DNA from: Clostridia bacterium | GTDB lineage: Bacteria; Bacillota; Clostridia; Christensenellales; Aristaeellaceae | Reading direction: 5' to 3' | Assembly (NCBI GenBank): GCA_017541105.1 | Contig: JAFXZS010000005.1 | Coordinates: forward strand, 1-41,437 | Length of the DNA: 41,437 nt | Shown: positions 33,801 through 40,688 of the stretch, one piece after another | Numbering within the stretch: the stretch's first letter is position 1 | How the letters are laid out: the number at the start of each line of letters is the position of its first letter | Program-made: the position numbers and the translations under genes | Notes under the pieces: model-generated | Databases searched by the model: none | Seen by the model: the letters and a program-made list of their open reading frames with translations, nothing else | What the model was told of the DNA's origin: nothing

Positions 33801-34040
33801 GACACCACATCCTATGACGGGGTCCTGAAGGGGGAAACAAACCATCTGTGGACAGAGTATTCGGATGAAGGCAAGGATTACCTGTACATCGCTTTCCACT
33901 ACAGGCAGAACCAGGACGGCGAGACGGATTACGAACTCTTCCACGATGTGGGCACGACGTACAGTGACTATGGGACGGACCGGGAGAACCAGGGAATTGA
34001 GATTACGCTGCGGTTTGTCAAGGTGGATTCTTCGAAATAA
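30825..34040 (+). CDS. Large zinc-ribbon, membrane-anchored exoprotein
   Basis: A 1071-residue protein I cannot place in a named family. Residues 1-24 form a zinc ribbon (C5 or C4, C8, C19, C22) facing the cytoplasm, followed by a Pro-rich linker and one membrane helix (about 79-98). The rest should be outside. The region 225-350 looks beta-rich, with LPARVDEANGFSAVAWDLEL and an AYLTHFSPISLF strand. A hydrophobic patch lies near 490-520, and a long helical and beta-rich C-terminal part contains a DTDDSNDKYAW segment. AAGGAG precedes ATG 30825. The N-in, C-out layout suggests a surface scaffold or sensor. Function unknown. Confidence 0.75.
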   Translation: MANCCRKCGAPLPEDAAYCPRCGQPVPIVIPAPPGAQVVISDDPPALPPETSRDDSAKRTAASSAPRPPVPGRKARTRGVSLVLALILVAELAVAGFRYPGFLLPSRPDPGKPQPRPTAGENATVHATATPALPSATDDGRDADGSEAEEELAESDLFHTGTAGVDYALGRGPGTPGYQAADGYGVETTIVYTASEIAAAPAASARVSADRPSASLAGITVDFGEENLNEETGTLTVRSLPARVDEANGFSAVAWDLELSGQEAFDFPVAVTVPYGDLGGRNPASAILPQHYNEQLGRWEYVSYEIHPEDGTVTAYLTHFSPISLFLSLFGGEEEKDSLTSSQSRMLKLRTMPEEIKQSVREDKDLQKLLNDNFQSIVAQAKEKPSALFEKGGAMDLLYRNLGNCFDAVSLTASIADYVKMLPPPCAGYLTAFGLGYMTYDTGKKASEQLFRSDGSLWDRTRDSAATLLKASPGFIAGLLAVKSAADAAIGIAPLWYTEPGLMLVVGSVLLIYNLIDVNSEEIKTEPEAMLDQVYRAAPYNTLYWDKRTHEIIAIPNGWIDTDYIDVRIQRKQRQGLEPTDDPDPDSTILVKYGDEVYKAYYTKEFLEVYETFKARRELLANEATRLAGTYQVEEYSIVPLGALYEDTNDWWNPGWRAILNYIRDTRKDDPESWYPTLLKYMEQADETAFEYAYNLGIFTGYPVANPTLTSADIVADLLSRMKKRSMFKRFNEACLAAFDEKNTRNWQKMKYMQNREIKFVLKDKKGEEMTFNDTRFAGKYIVFDTNPEHYVLADPWAAEMNSSTFMTCTYNGYLMAGSPVKLKVYDSEQAYRNGAKETETIKLKKAGEKAKTVTLKLEREQRPEVSYRFDTALYAMGPGVVYCQNGKTIIEEAIKDTSFTIDPNGRFAIHGSATDSFSGDRVKRADFAILFDTDDSNDKYAWSETSHIDSVSLDLSGTFNTNSKEGTCALTGATSGSAVNRTGYESGKVSTDTTSYDGVLKGETNHLWTEYSDEGKDYLYIAFHYRQNQDGETDYELFHDVGTTYSDYGTDRENQGIEITLRFVKVDSSK

Positions 34041-34057
34041 ACCAAGATTCCGTCGTC

Positions 34058-34086
34058 TTGTACCGTATGCCACTATTGTGTATAAT
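34058..34086 (+). promoter_or_regulatory. Promoter of the parvulin gene
   Basis: TTGTAC (34058-34063) and a perfect TATAAT (34081-34086) are separated by 17 bases, 50 bases before the start codon at 34136. Confidence 0.7.
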
Positions 34087-34135
34087 GTACCCATCGGGGA
34101 ATCCCTGACAGATTTGCAACCGGAGGATGTTGAGG

Positions 34136-35695
34136 ATGCTGAAACGTTTTCTTTGTATTTTGCTGTCGCTGATGCTGCTGACCGGAATGACTGCCGCACT
34201 GGCGGAGGAGCCTGCCGCGGAGGCGGAAGTACCTGTGACCGAGGCAGAAGCGCCTGCTGCCGAAGCGGAAGCGCCTGCGGCTGAAGCGGAAGCTCCTGCG
34301 GCTGAAGCGGAAACGCCTGCCGCGGAGGCGGAAGCGCCTGCCGCGGAGGCGGAAGCGCCTGCGGAGTCCGATGAACCTGTCCTGCTGGCAACGATCAACG
34401 GCAGGGAGATCCTGTCCGATCATGAGGACATAAAATACTGGAGAAACTATTATCTCTACCAGCTTGCCAACAGCGGATATGATACGTCCAATGCCGAGAT
34501 GCTGGATATCGTCAACCGGTATGCGCTGTATAACACCATGCGTTTCGAGATGATTCGCCAGAAGGCTGCCGAGCTTGGCTTCGACCAGCTGTCCGACGAG
34601 GAAAAAGCCTCGATGGAAGAGGAGGCCAGGACCATCTGGGAAGAGGCTGTCACCAGCTATATGCAGAACATCACGGACGAATCCACCGATGACGAAAGAG
34701 CCGCGGCCCGTGCCGAGGCCGTTGCGGTGCTGGAAAGCTACGGCTATGAAGAAGAAAGCTATATTGCGGAGTGTATTTCAAGCCAGGTCACCAATCTGCT
34801 GATCAGCCGGATGACCGCTTATCTCTCCGAAGGCCTGGAGGTTACGGACGAGGAGGTTCAGGCGCACTTCGATGAGCTGGTGGAAGCGGACAAGGCCAAG
34901 TATGAAGGAAAGATCGGCAACTATGAAATCTATACCCAGTATTATCAGCAGCCTTCCTATTATACTCCGGAAGGGTACCGCGGGATCAGCCATATCCTGC
35001 TGAAAGTTGACGAGACGCTGCTGAACACCTGGAAGGATATCACAGCCCGCTTCGAGGAGCAGGAAAAGGCAGAAGCCGCTCCCGAAGAAGCGCCCGCTGA
35101 GGAAGCTTCCGACGCAACAGCCGCCGAGCCCGCCGAACCAACGGACACACCAGCGCCTACCGCCGAGCCTGTCACCGAGGAAATGGTGGAAGCCGCGAAG
35201 CAGGCAATTCTTGACAGCGTGCAGCCCACCGTCGATGAGATTATGGCTAAGCTGGAAGACGGCGCCTCCTTTGACGACCTGATTCTGGAGTACGGAACCG
35301 ATCCGGGTATGCAGAATGAAGCGACCCGTGCCGCCGGCTATCCCGTTCATAAGGAAAGCGTCCTCTGGGATCCGGCCTTTACGGCAGGGGCCATTGCCCT
35401 GGAAAAGGTCGGCGATGTCAGTGAGCCGGTTCTCGGACAGTACGGTGTACATATCCTGTATTACCTCCGGGATATCCCCGGCGGAGCTGTGGAACTGACG
35501 GAAACCATGAAAAACCAGTTCCGGGAGGAAATGCTGGAGAATAAGCGGAGCACTGTGCTGAACACGGCCCTTGAACAGTGGATGGACGAGGCTGAAATCG
35601 TCTATACCGAAGCAGGAGAAGCCTGGAAGATTCCGGACGCCGCGGGAGCAGACGGAGAAACCTCTTCCGAAGCTGCAGAATCCGCCGGCGAATAA
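34136..35695 (+). CDS. Exported parvulin-type peptidyl-prolyl isomerase (PrsA/SurA-like)
   Basis: The 519-residue protein has a signal peptide (to about residue 23, no lipobox), a 7-residue repeat linker, a SurA_N/PrsA-like helical chaperone region (about 80-260) and a rotamase domain. The rotamase starts at GYRGISHILLKVDE (His286) and resumes at GASFDDLILEYGTDPGMQ through GQYGVHILYYLRD. It is interrupted by a low-complexity Glu/Ala/Pro insert (about 310-345). Such proteins help exported proteins fold outside the membrane. ATG 34136 is chosen as GGAGG at 34122-34126 is 9 bases ahead; ATG 34127 would abut the site. It has its own promoter and terminator. Confidence 0.9.
   Translation: MLKRFLCILLSLMLLTGMTAALAEEPAAEAEVPVTEAEAPAAEAEAPAAEAEAPAAEAETPAAEAEAPAAEAEAPAESDEPVLLATINGREILSDHEDIKYWRNYYLYQLANSGYDTSNAEMLDIVNRYALYNTMRFEMIRQKAAELGFDQLSDEEKASMEEEARTIWEEAVTSYMQNITDESTDDERAAARAEAVAVLESYGYEEESYIAECISSQVTNLLISRMTAYLSEGLEVTDEEVQAHFDELVEADKAKYEGKIGNYEIYTQYYQQPSYYTPEGYRGISHILLKVDETLLNTWKDITARFEEQEKAEAAPEEAPAEEASDATAAEPAEPTDTPAPTAEPVTEEMVEAAKQAILDSVQPTVDEIMAKLEDGASFDDLILEYGTDPGMQNEATRAAGYPVHKESVLWDPAFTAGAIALEKVGDVSEPVLGQYGVHILYYLRDIPGGAVELTETMKNQFREEMLENKRSTVLNTALEQWMDEAEIVYTEAGEAWKIPDAAGADGETSSEAAESAGE
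34220..34366 (+). repeat. In-frame 21-base tandem repeat (7 copies, EAEAPAA)
   Basis: Seven consecutive 7-residue units of the form EAEAPAA (first EAEVPVT, fifth EAETPAA, last EAEAPAE) encode residues 29-77 of the parvulin. The 21-base DNA units are similar enough for copy-number change by slippage. Confidence 0.85.
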
Positions 35696-35737
35696 AAACG
35701 ATTCCGGGGACCGGCGCCGCCGTTGATCCCCGCGTTC

Positions 35738-35770
35738 AAAGAGACAGAGAAGCTTTCCCTGTCTCTTTTG
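35738..35770 (+). terminator. Terminator after the parvulin gene
   Basis: AAAGAGACAG (35738-35747) pairs with CTGTCTCTTT (35759-35768), continuing into a T-tract. Confidence 0.7.
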
Positions 35771-35816
35771 TCATTCATATGTGACAAAAAACAGGGAAAA
35801 AGTCCGTTTCCGTTGG

Positions 35817-35845
35817 TTGAAGGCAAGGCATACTTTGGGTATTAT
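35817..35845 (+). promoter_or_regulatory. Promoter of the regulator-ABC operon
   Basis: TTGAAG (35817-35822) and TATTAT (35840-35845) are spaced 17 bases and lie 22 bases before the regulator's start codon. Confidence 0.5.
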
Positions 35846-35867
35846 ATTTCCGAAAGGTGGGAAATGT

Positions 35868-36284
35868 ATGATTGGAAAGAATCTGCAGACTTTTCGGAAA
35901 CAGATGGAGATGACACAGGAAACGCTGGCCGAGCGGGTCGGCGTGGCCCGGCAGACGGTGGTGAAATGGGAATCCGGGGAAAGCGCGCCGGACCTGGAGA
36001 CCGCCGGCCGTATCGCGGAGGTTCTGCAGGTCTCCCTGGACGATCTGGTCAACACGCCGGAGGGAGAAGTGGAAAGCGCAAGCTTTATGAAGGGGAGGCA
36101 CCTGTTCGGCCTGGTGACCATCGGGGACAAGGGACAGATTGTGATTCCGGCCCGGGCACGGAAAGTGTTCCACCTTCAGCCAGGGGATCAGCTGATGGTT
36201 CTCGGGGATGAGAACCAGGGCCTGGCGCTGGTGGATGCCCGGCTCTTTATCATGGCAGCGGAGGGAATGAAACATGGCAAATAA
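35868..36284 (+). CDS. XRE helix-turn-helix/AbrB-fold fusion regulator
   Basis: The 138-residue protein joins an XRE/Cro-type helix-turn-helix (residues 3-62: MTQETLAERVGVARQTVVKW, then DLVNTP) to a SpoVT/AbrB swapped-hairpin domain (about 80-125: GDKGQIVIPARARKVF and PGDQLMVLGD). Both parts bind DNA in their own families, so the protein may contact two sites or use the AbrB part to dimerise. Its stop overlaps the ABC ATPase start by 11 bases and it probably autoregulates this operon, a role often filled by GntR-type regulators for such transporters. ATG 35868 is preferred; GAAAGGTGGG lies ahead. Confidence 0.85.
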   Translation: MIGKNLQTFRKQMEMTQETLAERVGVARQTVVKWESGESAPDLETAGRIAEVLQVSLDDLVNTPEGEVESASFMKGRHLFGLVTIGDKGQIVIPARARKVFHLQPGDQLMVLGDENQGLALVDARLFIMAAEGMKHGK

Positions 36285-37128
36285 TCCGGATGCACTGCTT
36301 TCAGTGCGGAACTTAAGCAAGAACTATCCCGCGTTTCAGCTGAAGGATTTCTCCTTCGACCTGCGGGAAGGAATGATCACCGGTTTTATCGGCCGCAACG
36401 GCGCGGGCAAAACGACGACGATCAACTCGATTCTGTCCTTTATCCGTCCCGACGGCGGAGAAGTATTCTACCGCGGGCAGCCGTTTGCGGAAACAGAGCA
36501 GAAGATCCGGGAGAGGATCGGCTTTGTTTCCGCCGGGATGACTTACTATACCCGCAGGCCCCTGAAGGCGATTACCGGCGTGACGAAGTCCTTCTATCCG
36601 GCATGGGATGACCGGGCATACGAGAAAACGATGCGCGCCTTCGGCCTTGCGGAGGAGAAAACGCCGGCGGAGCTTTCCAACGGAATGAAGATCAAATACG
36701 CGATGGCGCTGGCCCTGAGCCACGGCGCGGAGCTGTTCATTCTGGACGAGCCGACCAGCGGCCTGGATCCCGTCAGCCGGGAGGAACTGGTGGAAATATT
36801 CCTGCGCCTGAAGGACGAGGGAAAGACGATTCTGTTTTCCACCCATATTACGTCCGACCTGGAAAAATGCGCGGACCGGATCCTGTTCATTCAGCAGGGG
36901 AACCTGAAGGCGGACGAGCCGCTGGACGATTTCCGCCGGCGTTTCCGGATCGTGGAGACTGCCGGGAGCGTCCCGCGGGAGCTGCAGGAGAAATCCAGGG
37001 GAAGCTGCCGGATCCGGGACGGATACACGACGCTGGTTTCCGCGGAGGACAGCGAAGGGCTTGCGAGCCGGGAAGCCACACTGGAGGAAATCATGATTCA
37101 TCTGGAAAAGGGGGCGGAGGAAGCATGA
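36274..37128 (+). CDS. ABC-2 type transporter ATPase
   Basis: A 284-residue ATPase with Walker A GRNGAGKTT (40-48), an LSNGMKIK signature in place of LSGGQ, Walker B LFILDEPTSGLDP and H-loop STHIT. The about 70-residue C-terminal tail resembles BcrA/YtrB-type exporters. Its start overlaps the regulator gene and its end overlaps the permease gene by ATGA, so all three are translationally coupled. The substrate is unknown; related systems export peptides or antibiotics or respond to cell-wall stress. Confidence 0.9.
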   Translation: MANNPDALLSVRNLSKNYPAFQLKDFSFDLREGMITGFIGRNGAGKTTTINSILSFIRPDGGEVFYRGQPFAETEQKIRERIGFVSAGMTYYTRRPLKAITGVTKSFYPAWDDRAYEKTMRAFGLAEEKTPAELSNGMKIKYAMALALSHGAELFILDEPTSGLDPVSREELVEIFLRLKDEGKTILFSTHITSDLEKCADRILFIQQGNLKADEPLDDFRRRFRIVETAGSVPRELQEKSRGSCRIRDGYTTLVSAEDSEGLASREATLEEIMIHLEKGAEEA

Positions 37129-37775
37129 AACTGCTGAAGAAGGAATTCCGGCTCTGCATGCATCCGACGGGATATATCCTGCCGCTGATGGCCGTACTGA
37201 TTCTTGTGCCCGGTTATCCGTACGGGGTCTGCTGCTTTTATACGACGATGGTGATCTACTTCATCTGCCTGACCGCCCGGGAGAACCACGACGCATCCTA
37301 TACGCTGACGCTGCCGGTCACCAGGCGGGACGCGGTGAATGCCCGGATCCTGTTCTGCACGTGCCTGGAGGCAGCCCAGATTGTGCTGATGGCGCTGGTG
37401 ACACTGGCCAAGTATGCCATCGGAACCATGGCGAATCCCGCGGGCCTGGACGCGGGGCTTGCGATGATCGGCGAAGGGCTCCTGATCTTCGCGCTGTTCA
37501 ACATGATCTTCTTCCCGCTGTACTATAAGGATATCAACAAGCCGGGGGCCGCGTTCCTGATCGCGAGCGCTGCCGTGTTCGCGTGGATCGTGGCAGAAAT
37601 TGTCGCAACGTATACCGTTCCCTTTGTCCGGTTCAGGCTGGACCAGCCGGATCCCGCGTACATGGGCGACAAGGCGCTTTTTACGGCCGGAGCCCTGGCG
37701 CTGTTCCTCGCGGGAACCGCTTCAGCGGCGATGCGAAGCGCGAAGAAATTCGAAGCCGCGGATCTGTCCCTGTGA
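37125..37775 (+). CDS. ABC-2 type permease
   Basis: The 216-residue hydrophobic protein has about six membrane helices (from residue 15 on), starts with MKLLKKEFRL and contains SYTLTLPVTRRDAVNARIL, the family's typical linker after helix 2. It overlaps the ATPase stop by ATGA and has GGAGG just ahead. It forms the membrane part of the transporter. No accessory subunit follows before the terminator. Confidence 0.85.
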   Translation: MKLLKKEFRLCMHPTGYILPLMAVLILVPGYPYGVCCFYTTMVIYFICLTARENHDASYTLTLPVTRRDAVNARILFCTCLEAAQIVLMALVTLAKYAIGTMANPAGLDAGLAMIGEGLLIFALFNMIFFPLYYKDINKPGAAFLIASAAVFAWIVAEIVATYTVPFVRFRLDQPDPAYMGDKALFTAGALALFLAGTASAAMRSAKKFEAADLSL

Positions 37776-37792
37776 GAAGAAGATACGAAAAA

Positions 37793-37815
37793 GGCCTGCT
37801 GCAGGACAGCAGGCC
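37793..37815. terminator. Bidirectional terminator
   Basis: GGCCTGCTG (37793-37801) pairs with CAGCAGGCC (37807-37815). T-tracts lie on both sides (GCTTTT downstream on plus; CCTTTTTC on minus), fitting the convergent genes. Confidence 0.75.
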
Positions 37816-37835
37816 GCTTTTCTCATCAGGGCTGT

Positions 37836-38939
37836 TTATTTGATTTCCACGTATGCGTAGGCTTCCACCTGGGCGGGTGTGATGCCGTTCGCTTCGTAAT
37901 ACTTCATCAGATCGGAGTTGGTGTAGAAGACTTTTGTGATCGAGCTGTTGGGGCCCAGTTCGTCATAATTCAGAGAGAAGGTCTGGATCGTCATGATATT
38001 GCCTTCCGCGTCTTCCAGCGCGCAGATTCCGGAGATATCCGCCAGAGGCTCTTCGGACTCGTTGATCACGGTAACCTTGAGAAGGGTGGAATTATATTCC
38101 GTGCCGAAGCTGGTTCCGATGACGGGAATGGCGCGGTCCAGCTTTGAATAGGATTTGGCGTCAACGTTCATGGATGCCTGGTAGTCCTTCACTTCCGCAC
38201 CTTCCGGAACCTTCACGCTGAGGGAGCAGAAGGTGATTTCACCGGGCTCCAGGTAATGGGAACCGCGGCTGTAGAAGTAGTTCTCGGAGGCAAGCACGCT
38301 TCCGTTCGCATCAAAGATGGTCAGAAGGCCTTTTGTGAGGAAGAAGGGCGCGTCCGAAGTGTTCTGCACCTTGGCCATGTAGAGCGCCCGGTATCCGCTG
38401 TAGTCTTCATAGACTACAAAGTTGTCCTTCAGAACGGTCAGCGCGGGCACGGCTTCAGCTTTGGGTTCAGGCGCGGCTGTTTCGGTGGCACTGCTGCCCG
38501 AAGACTTGGAGGCAGAGAGCGCGATGAACTGCATCATCAGCGTCGTCATATCCTCGGCGCTAACACCTTCCGGAACGGTCTGATTCGTCATGAACTGCAT
38601 GAACTGCTCCATGGTGATCTTTCCGCATTCCCGGGAGAACTCAATCTCCATGCCGTTCGCGTCGACGGTCATTTTGGTGCCGTCATACGGGAACAGCTGC
38701 GGGCCGCCCGCGGTGACGATGGTGACGCCGCTCTCATCCGCCGTCCAGGTGAGCTCGCCTTCCAGATTCGCCACGGGCATGGCGATGGTGCCGGTCCCGT
38801 CTTCATTCAGCTCCATGGTTCCCATGTTCAGCAGGCTGTAGTTCATGTACCAGGTGCCTGAGAAATCCTCACCCAGGGCGGGCATGGCCGCCAGCACCAG
38901 AAGCACAGCCAGGACAAGCGCAATCGTCCTTTTGATCAT
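37836..38939 (-). CDS. Secreted protein with lipocalin-like and FxLYD-like domains
   Basis: The 367-residue product has a signal peptide (MIKRTIALVLAVLLVLAAMP, ending ALG-E). The region 26-105 (FSGTWYMNYSLLNMGTMELN, TGTIAM) resembles a lipocalin-like beta-barrel module found in Clostridia exoproteins. A Ser/Ala/Glu linker (about 145-165) leads to two FxLYD-like beta-sandwich segments (AKVQNTSDAPFFLTKGLLTI and VTVINESEEPLADISG). No catalytic motif is visible. An extended -10 TGATATAAT (39003-38995 on the minus strand) and a leader hairpin CCGGAAG/CTTCCGG (38959-38979) precede it. Confidence 0.7.
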   Translation of the reverse strand: MIKRTIALVLAVLLVLAAMPALGEDFSGTWYMNYSLLNMGTMELNEDGTGTIAMPVANLEGELTWTADESGVTIVTAGGPQLFPYDGTKMTVDANGMEIEFSRECGKITMEQFMQFMTNQTVPEGVSAEDMTTLMMQFIALSASKSSGSSATETAAPEPKAEAVPALTVLKDNFVVYEDYSGYRALYMAKVQNTSDAPFFLTKGLLTIFDANGSVLASENYFYSRGSHYLEPGEITFCSLSVKVPEGAEVKDYQASMNVDAKSYSKLDRAIPVIGTSFGTEYNSTLLKVTVINESEEPLADISGICALEDAEGNIMTIQTFSLNYDELGPNSSITKVFYTNSDLMKYYEANGITPAQVEAYAYVEIK

Positions 38940-39063
38940 GTTTTATTCTCCTCTCTTTCCGGAAGGCTCGCGCTTCCGGCATTATTTATATTTCATTATA
39001 TCACAAAATCCGCCGCGGAACATGTCTTTTTCCCGTCTTCCTTTCATGTCACCCAACTTTTAT

Positions 39064-39092
39064 TTGCAAGGCAGACAGCGCTTTGGTATAAT
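39064..39092 (+). promoter_or_regulatory. Promoter of the zinc-ribbon/TPM gene pair
   Basis: TTGCAA (39064-39069) and TATAAT (39087-39092) are spaced 17 bases. Transcription would start near 39099, which rules out the in-frame ATG at 39096 as a start and supports ATG 39126. Confidence 0.7.
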
Positions 39093-39125
39093 TCCATGGA
39101 AACAGAGGCAAAGGAGGCAGCAGCG

Positions 39126-40688
39126 ATGTACGGATGTCCCGGTTGCGGGAGTATGATGACCTTTGATATTCCGGAGCAGCAGCTGAAATGCGGCAGATGC
39201 GGCCGGACAGAAAGCATAGAGGAAGCAGACCGGCGGGAGGCGCGGAGAGCAGGGAGCAGCTTTTCAGTGGATGTGCTGACGTGCCCGACCTGCGGGGCGG
39301 AGATCCGTACGATGAACACAGCGGCGGCAGGGTTCTGCAGCTACTGCGGAAGCTCCGTGCTGCTGGACCGGAAGGCCGCGGACATGGAGGCGCCGGAGAC
39401 CATCGCGCCGTTCAGGGTGACCCGGGAGGAGTGCTTCGCGAAGTACCAGGAGATGGTACGCAAAAGCCTGTGCGCCGATCACCGGCTGAAGAAGAACGTG
39501 ACGGCGGAAAGCTTCCGGGGAATCTATGTGCCCCAGTATATCTACAGCGCCGCGGTGCGGGGCGAGACGGTGCTGGAAGGGCATCAGACGAAGGGCAACG
39601 ATACCTACTACTATAATACCAGCGTGACGCTGAACCATCAGTTTGACCATATTCTGCACGACGCGTCGAAAGAAATGCCGGACGCCATGAGTGAGAAGAT
39701 CGCCCGGGTGGAACCGGAGGATTTCAAACCCTTCTCTCCGGCGTACATCAGCGGATACTACGCGGACGTTCCGGATACGGAGGAAAGCGCATACGAGCCC
39801 TATGCCCGGGCAGAGGCGGTCCGGCTGGGCCTGAAGGATGTGCTGGAAGACCTGGACGACGGATATACCTATCCCACGGCGGAGGCGGAGAAGAAGCTGG
39901 TAGGCCTGGCGACGGCGAAATGCACGGGCCGGACGCTGATGCCGGTATGGTTCATGAGCATCCGCAGCGGGAAGCGGCTCCTGTACGCGATCCAGAACGG
40001 TGTGACGGGCGAGATGGCCGCGGACCTTCCGATGGATATTCCGCGCTTCGGCCTGATAGCGCTGGCGCTGGCTGTTCCGCTGTTTTTCCTGTTCAACGCG
40101 TTTCTCACGCTGCGGCCGGAAATGGTGCTGGTTACGGCGATGCTGCTGGCCATCTTCGCGCAGCTGATCGTCAACCGGCACCGGAAGAGCATTCAGGACA
40201 AGGCTGAGGCGGAAAAAGCAAAGGACGGCGGGGATGACCTGGCACGCCGGCTGAAGCAGCAAAAGCGCATGGCGAGCCACGCCAAGGGCGGCAGCGCGGC
40301 GGCGCTGGAAGGCTTCGGCGGCATGTTCGGCGTCATCGTACTCATCGGCGGGATTTATGGCATGAGCCAGCTGAACAACGCGAACGCATTCCGTATCGCG
40401 GCGCTGGTACTGACTTTGGGCATGGGCGCACTGGTCGTCCTGGGCCGGGGAAAAGGAACAAAAACCCCGGCGGGAAGCATCGCGGCGCTGGCGGCCATGA
40501 TCGCCGGAACGCTGAACATGATTCTGGATCCCTTCCACAGCGACGACCTTCCGGTGTACGTGATCGCCCTGCTTTGCATGGCCGCGGTGATCTGGGTTTC
40601 CGTGGATCTGCTGATGCTGCATAACAAGGAATGCTCCAATCCGATGCCGCAGTTTGAGACCCATCAGGGAGGTGAGGAGCATGCGTAA
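39126..40688 (+). CDS. Double zinc-ribbon integral membrane protein
   Basis: The 520-residue protein starts with two zinc ribbons (C4/C7/C22/C25 and C53/C56/C71/C74). A soluble domain with GIYVPQYIYSA and MPVWFMSIRSGKRLLYAIQN follows, then a C-terminal half of about six membrane segments (about 308-360 and 400-500). This layout is known from Firmicute proteins encoded beside TPM-domain proteins. AAGGAGG lies 8 bases before ATG 39126. Its end overlaps the TPM gene by 8 bases, so both are made together. A role in membrane protein quality control is only suggested by the partner. Confidence 0.8.
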   Translation: MYGCPGCGSMMTFDIPEQQLKCGRCGRTESIEEADRREARRAGSSFSVDVLTCPTCGAEIRTMNTAAAGFCSYCGSSVLLDRKAADMEAPETIAPFRVTREECFAKYQEMVRKSLCADHRLKKNVTAESFRGIYVPQYIYSAAVRGETVLEGHQTKGNDTYYYNTSVTLNHQFDHILHDASKEMPDAMSEKIARVEPEDFKPFSPAYISGYYADVPDTEESAYEPYARAEAVRLGLKDVLEDLDDGYTYPTAEAEKKLVGLATAKCTGRTLMPVWFMSIRSGKRLLYAIQNGVTGEMAADLPMDIPRFGLIALALAVPLFFLFNAFLTLRPEMVLVTAMLLAIFAQLIVNRHRKSIQDKAEAEKAKDGGDDLARRLKQQKRMASHAKGGSAAALEGFGGMFGVIVLIGGIYGMSQLNNANAFRIAALVLTLGMGALVVLGRGKGTKTPAGSIAALAAMIAGTLNMILDPFHSDDLPVYVIALLCMAAVIWVSVDLLMLHNKECSNPMPQFETHQGGEEHA

